Assembly: GCA_051955985.1 (NCBI GenBank)
Contig: JBQCGD010000136.1
Location: forward strand, 4,844-68,843
Origin: DATKPA01 sp051955985
Lineage (GTDB): Bacteria > Planctomycetota > Phycisphaerae > WQYP01
Direction: 5' to 3'
DNA: 64,000 nucleotides
Positions within the stretch are counted from its first letter, which is position 1, and each line of letters begins with the position of its first letter. Under the pieces are notes generated by a model. That model searched no databases and was not told the DNA's origin. It worked only from the letters and a program-made list of their open reading frames with translations. The translations under genes were made by a program, and so were the position numbers. Of this stretch, positions 1 to 7,494 are shown piece after piece.

Positions 1-1261
1 CGACGGTGCCGGAGAAATCGTGGGAGTTTTTGGCGTCGCAGTTGACGATGGCGGTGGGGCCGGTGGATTCGTATCCGACGCCGAAGTCGCGCCAGCCGTC
101 TTCGGAGTGGCAGCGGAGGAAGAGGGTGCGCTGGCCGGCGGTGTAGAAGGCCATGCGGCGGTAGCCGCCGATTTCAGAGACGGGGGCGAGGGATTTGCAG
201 TCTTCGACGGTGATTTTGCTGCAGGTTTCGAGGAGGTTGACGCAGGAGCTGGCGAAGTGGAGGGAGGTGACGTTGCGGACCCAGGCGTTTTCGACGGACT
301 TCATGCCGATGGCGATCCAGGAGTGGTCTTCATCGAGGGGGAGCTTGGGGTTGACTTCGGATTCGCAGCGGAGGTTTTCGATGCCGACCTGGGAGAGGCG
401 GCCGGGCCAGGCGAGGTGGGAGACGGTGGCGGCGGTGTATTTTTTGTCGAGGGTGCTGGTGAGGGGGGCGTCGAGGGTGATGGCGTTGCCGTCGATGGCG
501 GTGATGGTGCGGTCCCAGAAGAGGTCGAATTTGCCGGGCTTCCAGGAGAAGCGGAAGTCGCCGGTGTTGGGTCGGCCGGGGAACTGCCACATGCCGATGT
601 AGTCGATCCAATCCTTGGTGCTGGGGCGGCGGATTTGGATTTCGTCGCCGACGTGGAAGGAGGAGGGGTTGGGGAGGTGGAGGGTGGAGGCGTTGTCGGG
701 GACGAAGTTGTCGGTGATGGTTTGGGGGGAGGTGGTTTGGGCGTCGTCGATGCCGGAGACCTGGATGAGGGTGCGGCGGTGGATGCCGGTGGCGAAGAGG
801 AGGGTGCCGTGGTCGTCGTCGCCCTGTCCGCGGAGGATGACGCCGGAGGCGCGGATCTGGAGTTGGGAGGCAATGGGGTAGCGGCCTTTTTCGAGGAGGA
901 CGGCGCCGCGGATGCCGTTTTTGTCGGGGGGGAGCGTGGAGACGTAGTCGATGGCGGCCTGGATGCGCGGGGTGGCGTCGGTGTCGTCGGGGTGGAGGGG
1001 CACGGTGACGCGGACGGGGGCGTCGGGGATGGGGACGCCGCCGCCTTCATAACCGGCGAAGGAGTAGTCGATGACGCGGTTGCCTTCGGGATCGGGGTGG
1101 TAGACGAGCTGTTCGTGTCCGGAGGCGTTCTTTTTGAATTCGACATCCGGAGGCGGCTTGGGCGCGGCGAAGGCTGCCGTTGCGGCGGCCATGGTGAGGA
1201 GCCATGCGGCGGCTCCGGCTTTGCGCCGGTGGAAGGGGGCGATGAAGAGGGCAATGTTCAT
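1..1261 (-). CDS. Secreted right-handed beta-helix (pectate-lyase-like) protein, C-terminus outside window
   Basis: An open frame runs leftward from an ATG at 1261 to the window edge with no stop, about 420 codons. It begins with a basic, hydrophobic signal peptide (LLTMAAATAAFA) and continues with features of pectate-lyase-type beta-helix proteins: a DDTDATPRIQAAIDYV segment, a PPDKNGIRGAVLLEKGRYPI segment and a GVILRGQGDDDHGTLL turn, followed by repeated short strands with Cys and Asn ladders. This is typical of proteins that bind or cleave polygalacturonate-like polymers outside the cell. The ATG overlaps the stop of the small upstream gene (ATGA), so translation is probably coupled. A polysaccharide lyase is most likely, but a non-catalytic beta-helix is possible because the catalytic face cannot be judged from a truncated protein. 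Confidence 0.8.
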   Translation of the reverse strand, partial: MNIALFIAPFHRRKAGAAAWLLTMAAATAAFAAPKPPPDVEFKKNASGHEQLVYHPDPEGNRVIDYSFAGYEGGGVPIPDAPVRVTVPLHPDDTDATPRIQAAIDYVSTLPPDKNGIRGAVLLEKGRYPIASQLQIRASGVILRGQGDDDHGTLLFATGIHRRTLIQVSGIDDAQTTSPQTITDNFVPDNASTLHLPNPSSFHVGDEIQIRRPSTKDWIDYIGMWQFPGRPNTGDFRFSWKPGKFDLFWDRTITAIDGNAITLDAPLTSTLDKKYTAATVSHLAWPGRLSQVGIENLRCESEVNPKLPLDEDHSWIAIGMKSVENAWVRNVTSLHFASSCVNLLETCSKITVEDCKSLAPVSEIGGYRRMAFYTAGQRTLFLRCHSEDGWRDFGVGYESTGPTAIVNCDAKNSHDFSGTV

Positions 1262-1467
1262 TCCAGTTTTCCCGAGAGTGGGCCGAGGGCGCAGCAGTCG
1301 TTTTGGGGCACGCAGGATTGCGGGTAATCGTTGAGGACATTTTGCACAGAGGCGAAGGGGTAGACGGATGCGTTGGCGGTGGCGCCCTCCGCGGCGCTGG
1401 CCGCGGGCAGCAGGCAGGTCAGCCCGACACAGAAGCAGGCGACGCCGCCTGCGAGTGGATACTTCAT
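1258..1467 (-). CDS. Small secreted cysteine-containing protein, 69 aa
   Basis: A 69-codon frame starts at 1467 behind a very good ribosome site (GAGGAG, 5 nt spacing) and ends in a TGA overlapping the ATG of the beta-helix gene. The first ~25 residues form a signal peptide (LAGGVACFCVGLTCLLPAASA). The mature part is about 44 residues and contains the cysteine cluster SCVPQNDCC near the C-terminus. I recognise no family. It could be an exported accessory peptide of the lyase, a coupling ORF, or the 5' remnant of a longer broken gene. The strong Shine-Dalgarno sequence and the signal peptide support real translation. Confidence 0.6.
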   Translation of the reverse strand: MKYPLAGGVACFCVGLTCLLPAASAAEGATANASVYPFASVQNVLNDYPQSCVPQNDCCALGPLSGKLE

Positions 1468-1726
1468 ACCGGCTCCTCGCGATTCCGCACCCCACTACTC
1501 TAACGCGCCGCTGTTTTGCACATTTCATTTCTTGTGCGAGACTTCGCAATATGGCACACGGGAGGCAAGGCTTGGCGACCGAAGTGCCATTACGATCTAC
1601 TCGCGGACTGTCCGCAATCGTTGTTACGGAACAGCCGCGGTAGCGGTGAAGAAGGCATCCATGGTCTTTTCGGCGAATCGCTCGCGAATCCGTTCGTGTT
1701 CCTGCTGGAGTTTGAAGGTGCCATCA
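1468..1726. other. Divergent intergenic region between the lyase pair and the GH2 gene
   Basis: About 260 bp with no convincing gene; it must carry the two divergent promoters. It is less G-rich than the flanking genes. I see no clear sigma-70 boxes or operator palindromes that I can defend. Confidence 0.4.
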
Positions 1727-4588
1727 ATGCGTACTGCCGTGAGATTTTCCCGAGGCTCTTGGTTCGTCCTTGCCGCCATCTTCCTTGCCGCTGCTGCCTC
1801 TCCAGGGCGGGGTGCGGAAACCGAGAAGTTGTACCTTTCGGGGAAGGGGAAGGACGATCCGGTGCCGTGGGATTTCACCTGTTCAGGCGGCCGGAATGCG
1901 AAGGTGCCGTCGAAAATCGGGGTGCCGTCGAATTGGGAACTTCAGGGGTTTGGGAGGTACACGTATGGGCGCGACAAAGAAATCGGACCGGGCGTGGAGG
2001 GGGTGTATCATCGCACGTTCATGGTACCGGCTGAGTGGGGGGCGCTCGGCGGGGCGGACGGCAAGAAGGTTTACCTGGTCTTTGACGGGGTGATGACGGA
2101 CACGGTAGCGACCATCAACGGCGAGTCGGCGGGACCGAAGCATCAGGGCGGCTTCTATCGATTCAAATACGACGTGACGAAATTGCTGCGGAAAGGGCAG
2201 AACGACATCCAGGTGACGGTGGATGACGAGTCAGCGAATGCATCCGTGAACAAGGCGGAACGACGCGGCGATTACTGGAATTTCGGCGGCATTTACCGGC
2301 CTGTGTATCTTGAAGCGGTACCGGCACAATCCATCGAACGCGTGGCGATCGATGCGCGGGCGGATGGAGAGTTGAGTGCGGAGATCCATGTTGATGGATT
2401 GCCCGCGGCGGGAGGCGGGGGGGCAGCGTGGCGCGTGGAAGGGCAGTTGCTCGATTCGCAGGGGAAAAGCGTCGGTCCGCCGATCGTTCAACCGATCGAT
2501 GGCCATGCAGCGGGCAGCGTGCGGCTTTCCGGCCACTATGCGAACCCGCGGCTTTGGACAGCGGAAACACCGAACCTTTATCAGATGGAGTTCCGGCTCA
2601 CACGGGGGGATGTGGTGGTGCATTCGGTGCGGCAGCGATTTGGGTTTCGGACGATCGAAGTGCGGGAACCGGGCCCGGGGGTCAAGGATCCGGGCGTGTT
2701 TGTGAATGGGAGCAAGGTTCTGTTCAAGGGGATCTGCCGACATTCTTTCTGGCCGGACTCGGGACGGTGCCTGTCCGAGAGGATCAACCGTGCGGATGTT
2801 GAGCTGCTCAAGGGGCTGAACATCAACGCGGTGCGGATGACGCATTATCCGCCGGATGCCGATTTTCTGGATGCGTGCGACGAAGCGGGGCTTTATGTGC
2901 TCGACGAGCTGGCGGGCTGGCACTGGCACTATGACACGCCCACGGGGAGCCGCCTTGTCGAGGAGATGGTGACGCGCGACGTGAATCACCCCAGCATTCT
3001 TTTCTGGGACAACGGCAACGAGGGGGGATTCAATCCGGAGATAGATGACGATTTCGCGAAATGGGATCCGCAGAAGCGGGCGGTGCTGCATCCGTGGGCG
3101 ACGTTCCGCGGGATTGATACAAAGCATTATCCGAACTGGACGGATCTGCAGCAGCACCTTGCCGGGGCGAACGTCTACTTTCCGACGGAAATGCTCCACG
3201 GCATGTACGACGGCGGCGGGGGGGCGAGCTTGCAGGATTACTGGGACCTGATGAGAGCGAGTCCGAATTCGGCGGGCGGATTTATCTGGGCGTTCCTGGA
3301 TGAAGATGTGGCGCGAACGGACGAGGGGGGGAAACTGGATTCCCGCCATGACATGGCGCCAGACGGCGTCGTGGGGCCTTATCGGGAAAAGGAGGGCAGC
3401 TACTACGCGATCAAGGAGATATGGTCGCCGCTGGTGGTGACGCGCGGGGCGGACGGGAATTTTTCGGTGGAGAATCGGTACAACTTCCTGGATGCGGCGA
3501 GCTGTTCATTCAGTTGGGAATACCGCAATTTCAAGAGGCCGAACGAGGAGGGTTCCGGGTATGACGTGGTTGCAAGCGGGAAGGGGCAGGTGGAAGGGCC
3601 TATTGCGCCGGGCAAGTCGGGGCGGCTGCTGCTGGACTTTCCCAAAGGGGACGAGCCGGGGCATGACTGCGTTGCGGTGACGGCGAAGGATCCGGACGGC
3701 CGGGAATTGTGGACGTGGGAGTGGATGTGCCGGGAACCGTGGCGCGATCTGTTGAACGCGCCAGGGCCGACGAGGAGTCAAGCAGTGGCGGCAAGCGAGA
3801 CTGCGACCACCGTGACGTTGACGGACAGCCGGAAGGGGGGGGCGTCGGTGGTGATCAGCAAAGGGACGGGGGAGATGCTTTCGCTGCGCGGCGCCTCGCA
3901 TTTTTATAATGGGCCGCGGCTGGTCATCGGGTCCGGGAAGCTGACGGGGATTGAGCATCATGCCGATGGCAACGACCAGGTGGTCACGTGCAGCTACTCG
4001 GGGGATGTGAAGACGATTTCTTATCGATTGCGTCCGAACGGCTGGATGACGATTGAGTATGCGTACGACGTCAAAGGCCCGCAGCCGTTTGTCGGCATCG
4101 GATTCGATTACTATTCAGAGACGGGCGTCCGGGGGATCCGCTACCTGGGGGAGGGGCCGTATCGCGTGTGGAAGAACCGCACGGCCGGCGGGACGATGAA
4201 TGTGTGGGATAAGGCTTACAACAACACGATCACGGGCGATGTCGATGAACTTGCGCCGGGGGAGAGGCTCGTGTACCCGGAGTTCAAAGGCTTTTACGCG
4301 GACGTGCGGTGGCTGCAACTGGACACGGGGAAGGGGCCGGTGACGATTCTGGTGCATCAACCTGACACGTTTGTGCAGTTCTTTACGCCGCAGTTTCCGC
4401 CTACGTATATGCGTGGGAAAACGGGGGTGAATTTCCCGGGCACGGACATTTCGTTTCTCCGGACGATTCCGCCGATCGGCTCGAAGTTTGTGCCGCCGTC
4501 GATCACGGGGCCGGAGGCGCAGGATGGCACGGTCGTCGGTCCGCAGAAAGGGGCGATCAGTTTTTATTGTGGTGAGTTTCCCAAGTGA
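1727..4588 (+). CDS. Secreted glycoside hydrolase family 2 (beta-galactosidase-like)
   Basis: 953 aa; hydrolyses beta-linked galactosides or related sugars, probably outside the cytoplasm. The ATG at 1727 follows GAAGGTG at 6 nt and starts a signal peptide (SWFVLAAIFLAAAASPGRGA); longer in-frame starts upstream would not encode one. Domains in order: jelly-roll sugar-binding domain (residues ~35-220, with VYHRTF and GDYWNFGGIYRPVYLE), Ig-like domain (~220-350), TIM barrel (~350-620) and C-terminal galactosidase domains. The candidate acid/base is Glu432 in DNGNEGG and the candidate nucleophile is Glu488 in FPTEMLHG. Its neighbours are other secreted CAZymes, which places it in a polysaccharide-utilisation locus. 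The exact substrate is unknown; other GH2 activities such as beta-glucuronidase are possible. Confidence 0.9.
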   Translation: MRTAVRFSRGSWFVLAAIFLAAAASPGRGAETEKLYLSGKGKDDPVPWDFTCSGGRNAKVPSKIGVPSNWELQGFGRYTYGRDKEIGPGVEGVYHRTFMVPAEWGALGGADGKKVYLVFDGVMTDTVATINGESAGPKHQGGFYRFKYDVTKLLRKGQNDIQVTVDDESANASVNKAERRGDYWNFGGIYRPVYLEAVPAQSIERVAIDARADGELSAEIHVDGLPAAGGGGAAWRVEGQLLDSQGKSVGPPIVQPIDGHAAGSVRLSGHYANPRLWTAETPNLYQMEFRLTRGDVVVHSVRQRFGFRTIEVREPGPGVKDPGVFVNGSKVLFKGICRHSFWPDSGRCLSERINRADVELLKGLNINAVRMTHYPPDADFLDACDEAGLYVLDELAGWHWHYDTPTGSRLVEEMVTRDVNHPSILFWDNGNEGGFNPEIDDDFAKWDPQKRAVLHPWATFRGIDTKHYPNWTDLQQHLAGANVYFPTEMLHGMYDGGGGASLQDYWDLMRASPNSAGGFIWAFLDEDVARTDEGGKLDSRHDMAPDGVVGPYREKEGSYYAIKEIWSPLVVTRGADGNFSVENRYNFLDAASCSFSWEYRNFKRPNEEGSGYDVVASGKGQVEGPIAPGKSGRLLLDFPKGDEPGHDCVAVTAKDPDGRELWTWEWMCREPWRDLLNAPGPTRSQAVAASETATTVTLTDSRKGGASVVISKGTGEMLSLRGASHFYNGPRLVIGSGKLTGIEHHADGNDQVVTCSYSGDVKTISYRLRPNGWMTIEYAYDVKGPQPFVGIGFDYYSETGVRGIRYLGEGPYRVWKNRTAGGTMNVWDKAYNNTITGDVDELAPGERLVYPEFKGFYADVRWLQLDTGKGPVTILVHQPDTFVQFFTPQFPPTYMRGKTGVNFPGTDISFLRTIPPIGSKFVPPSITGPEAQDGTVVGPQKGAISFYCGEFPK

Positions 4589-4630
4589 GCGGTCTGGTGT
4601 TTTAAAAATCGCCGTTCGCTTTCCTGGTCG

Positions 4631-6154
4631 TTATTGAGTCTGTGCGGTTACGACGGCGGCGGTGGCGGGGGGAACGGAGATACGGATGACGTTCTCCGCT
4701 TCGCCGGAGGGTGGCAGATCGGTCCAGTGGCCATTCCAGGTTCCGTCGGGTTGGATCTGGGCATCGCCCAGCGTGACGTCGCCGGCGGTGGCGCTGATGT
4801 CGTCATTTTTCGATCGGAGATAGATCACCTGGGCTCCCGAGGCGGCGAGGGGGACGTCTGGTTTGATCAGGACATCGATGGATTGCCCTGACGATCCGTG
4901 GGATTTGTTGATGAGGGTGACGTACATCTTTTTGTCATTGGCGAGGGTGGCGTACGCGCTTAGATCTTTTCGGGCGGTGGCGGCGGCGTCGATGGGGATG
5001 CTGCTGCCGTGGCCGCCGAGGTCGAACAATTTCATTCCGTAAGCGAGGGGACGCGCTTCGTAGCCGTTGGCCGAGGTGACGAAGGCGGCGTATTGGCAAG
5101 GGAGCGTGACTTCGCCACCGGTGCGATCGCCGGTGTGGAAATCAACATTCGCCGCGCCGTGAGCGGCCCACCAATGCAGATAATCGGCAGCCCAGAGAGC
5201 GCTGGCGTAGCTGTCGCTGGCGCCTTTCAAGCCGCTGAACCAGAAGCTGTTGGTTTCGGAAAGACAGTAGGTGACCGGCGTGCCTGCCGTTGCGTGAGCG
5301 ATGCCGTCGTAGATCTTCTGGTAAGTGGCGTATGCTGCGGGGGAGAGCATTTTCTCGCGCGCGGCGACCGCGTCGACCGGCACAAGCTTGCGGATGTCGT
5401 CGCGGTCCTTGGGGTTTTTGAAAGAACATCCGAACGGATAGGTGTGCTGGGAGATTTTGACGAGGCGGCCGGCGGGGATACCGAAATCTTCGACCATGTG
5501 GGCGTCCAGCTCCGGGGCGGGATCCTGATCGGGACCGCAGAAGGTGGCTTCGGGATAGACGGCGAGTATTGCGTCGCGGATGGATTTCCAGTGCGTGGTG
5601 TAGGCGGCGTACTCTTTCAGATAGGAGGGTTCATTGCCGATGGCGAAGCAGTCGATGACCTCGGGGGAATGATCGTGGATGAAGTGAGCGATCTTTGCCG
5701 CGGACTCGGCATTGTTCAATGGAATGGCAGGGGCGTCGCTGTTTGATGGTTCCTTGAGTCTCACGGAATAGATCAGTTTGATGCGGGCGGCCTTGGCGAA
5801 ATCGAGGAGTTGGCGGATGTCCTCATCGCGCGGGACGGGGAATGTGGCGGTATCGACGGAGTTGCCCCCGATGCGGAGGTTCTGGACGCCGATGGTCTTG
5901 AACATGGCGAGCAACGGCTGATTGGATGAGCTGAAGTAGTGTTGGCCGCGAGCGTCGGGGAGGAGCAGGCTCGTTTCATAACTCAGGCCGATGAATTGCG
6001 ACGAGATGGGGGCGGAGGGCTGGTGTGAATTGACAAGGAGCGTGACTGGCTCGGCGGCTGTGGCGACAGGGGAGGCGGGCCAGAGGATGAACAACAGGAA
6101 CAGTGGGAGGACGGTCATGAGTCGCAAGCGAGATATCTCCGTAAGGGTACGCAT
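4631..6154 (-). CDS. Secreted GH79-like glycosidase (beta-glucuronidase type)
   Basis: 507 aa with an N-terminal signal peptide (TVLPLFLLFILWPASPVATAA). The family is suggested by the FIGLSYE start of the barrel, LRIGGNSVD, the acid/base motif AIGNEPS (Glu175) and the nucleophile motif CLSETNSF (Glu300), spaced as in bacterial GH79 beta-glucuronidases. A beta-sandwich of about 100 residues closes the protein. GH79 enzymes remove glucuronic acid (or its 4-O-methyl form) from plant arabinogalactan or animal glycosaminoglycans. It converges on the GH2 gene with a 42-bp gap. The start is uncertain: an ATG at 6118 would give a shorter signal peptide, and neither start has a strong ribosome site. 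Confidence 0.85.
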   Translation of the reverse strand: MRTLTEISRLRLMTVLPLFLLFILWPASPVATAAEPVTLLVNSHQPSAPISSQFIGLSYETSLLLPDARGQHYFSSSNQPLLAMFKTIGVQNLRIGGNSVDTATFPVPRDEDIRQLLDFAKAARIKLIYSVRLKEPSNSDAPAIPLNNAESAAKIAHFIHDHSPEVIDCFAIGNEPSYLKEYAAYTTHWKSIRDAILAVYPEATFCGPDQDPAPELDAHMVEDFGIPAGRLVKISQHTYPFGCSFKNPKDRDDIRKLVPVDAVAAREKMLSPAAYATYQKIYDGIAHATAGTPVTYCLSETNSFWFSGLKGASDSYASALWAADYLHWWAAHGAANVDFHTGDRTGGEVTLPCQYAAFVTSANGYEARPLAYGMKLFDLGGHGSSIPIDAAATARKDLSAYATLANDKKMYVTLINKSHGSSGQSIDVLIKPDVPLAASGAQVIYLRSKNDDISATAGDVTLGDAQIQPDGTWNGHWTDLPPSGEAENVIRISVPPATAAVVTAQTQ

Positions 6155-6405
6155 CTATAGAATGCAGTCAGAGAGAGGATTATTGCCCGGCCGCAAGATC
6201 ATTTTGGTCATTGGCTTTGTCAAATCGGGGGCATGCAAACGGGGGACTTTTTGGACGAAGAGTGCGCAATGTGCCCCCTCGGTTCGCAGAATTGCATCTT
6301 GTTGCAGGCACTCCAATTAACTAGATTACATAAGCGGTTCGGCGGGAAAAACGCATCTCTCCTTCTGCCGGGCCATTGAAAACCAGACTTTTGCAGGAGG
6401 TGGTT
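6155..6405. other. Divergent intergenic region between the GH79 and prepilin genes
   Basis: About 250 bp, relatively AT-rich toward the prepilin gene (around 6300-6340), as expected for promoters. No gene is seen; a defensible promoter pair could not be assigned by eye. Confidence 0.4.
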
Positions 6406-7272
6406 ATGCGCTCACGTGTTCGAGCGTTCACCTTGATCGAACTTCTCGTGGTTGTTGCGATTATCGCGGTTCTTATCGCCATTTTGCTGCCGAGCCTCGG
6501 CAAGGCGCGGGACAGGGCGAAGGCGACGGCGTGCGCGTCGAATGTCAGGACCATCTGGCAGGGCATGAACCTCTACGCCGCCGATTTCAACGGCTCGGCG
6601 GTACCCAACAAGGCCGGGTGGTTCAACGGCCAGAAGAACCAGTACTGGTTTGGCCCGCAGCTTCTGGGCATGGAATGGGGGAAGAACTCTTCGATGGCAG
6701 CCGCCACGGGCAGTAATCCGTATCTCAACCAGGCCTACTTCGATCCGCAGTCCAAATACCTCCATTGCCCGGCGGACCCGACGCCCGGCGAGGTCTACGT
6801 GGCCAACTATGGCAAGCCGTACACATGGACGATTACCGATTATGCGTACAACGGGAATGTGCAAAACAACAGCGCGCCGTTTTCGAGCCAGCGGCCGAAA
6901 ATCGTAAAGCTGGCCGACATCCCGCCGCACACTCTGCTCGTCATCGAAACCCACCAGGGCATGGACCAAAAGAGCCAGGCGGATCAGACTTTCTCCAGCA
7001 TCAAAGATCTTTTCTATTTCGATAACGACATCAACAACGGGTACGGCTTTTCTTCGCGGGCGGGTCGCATCCACAATGGCGCCACGTCGGCGAATATGCT
7101 GTTTGCCGATGGCCATATCACGCTGGATGATCCTCTTAAAATGAACACCACCAATGGGCAAATTCTGCATCCGACTGTCAACGACACCGCCGACATTGGG
7201 ACGGATCATCAGGACCTTCCGAACAATAAGAATTGGGACCAGCCGGTCACGCACCCCTTCCCGTTCAACTGA
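6406..7272 (+). CDS. Prepilin-type N-terminal cleavage/methylation domain protein (pseudopilin-like)
   Basis: 288 aa. The start is fixed by a perfect AGGAGG five bases before the ATG. The first 35 residues are a type IV prepilin leader and helix: AFTLIELLVV with the +5 Glu, then an all-hydrophobic stretch ending at LLPSLGKARD. The prepilin peptidase would cut before FTLIE; Ala replaces the usual Gly at -1. The globular part carries the signature of the large planctomycetal prepilin family: NVRTIWQGMNLYAADFNG, HCPADPT and a C-terminal HNG...MLFADGH motif related to the H-X9-DG domain. Such proteins are extremely abundant in Planctomycetota and are often found among CAZyme genes; their exact role (surface display, secretion or adhesion) is not established. 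A strong terminator follows. Confidence 0.9.
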   Translation: MRSRVRAFTLIELLVVVAIIAVLIAILLPSLGKARDRAKATACASNVRTIWQGMNLYAADFNGSAVPNKAGWFNGQKNQYWFGPQLLGMEWGKNSSMAAATGSNPYLNQAYFDPQSKYLHCPADPTPGEVYVANYGKPYTWTITDYAYNGNVQNNSAPFSSQRPKIVKLADIPPHTLLVIETHQGMDQKSQADQTFSSIKDLFYFDNDINNGYGFSSRAGRIHNGATSANMLFADGHITLDDPLKMNTTNGQILHPTVNDTADIGTDHQDLPNNKNWDQPVTHPFPFN

Positions 7273-7315
7273 TCCCCTCGGAACGTTCAGCCGATAGACT
7301 GGCAAAGTAAAATTC

Positions 7316-7350
7316 AAAGCCTGCAGCCGGCCCAACCGCCTGCAGGCTTT
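7316..7350 (+). terminator. Intrinsic terminator after the prepilin gene
   Basis: AAAGCCTGCAG (7316-7326) pairs perfectly with CTGCAGGCTTT (7340-7350), an 11-bp stem with a 13-nt loop, followed by ATTCTT. It lies 44 bp after the prepilin stop codon. Confidence 0.8.
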
Positions 7351-7428
7351 ATTCTTGCGCCGCCCGACCCCCGCCCTCTCCAAGCCCCTGAAACCGAATC
7401 CCTACAATTCCTGTCGGAATAGGGGGGA

Positions 7429-7460
7429 GACCGCCATTGACGTGCCCGCACGTGGCGGTC
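7429..7460. repeat. Hairpin repeat family A, copy 1
   Basis: Perfect 8-bp arms GACCGCCA / TGGCGGTC enclose a loop that itself contains CGTGC-CC-GCACG. The motif GCCA-TGACGT-CCC-CAC is shared with copies at 56756-56807 and 62834-62885. It lies between the prepilin terminator and the 3' end of the GH67-like gene. Confidence 0.7.
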
Positions 7461-7494
7461 TGGTCTCACCCTGCCAATGAAACCCCCTCTCCCC

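Noticed and set aside
20..1327. 435-codon plus-strand frame at the left edge
   Set aside because: Gly/Asp/Val-only composition typical of an antisense shadow; the real gene is the beta-helix protein on the minus strand.
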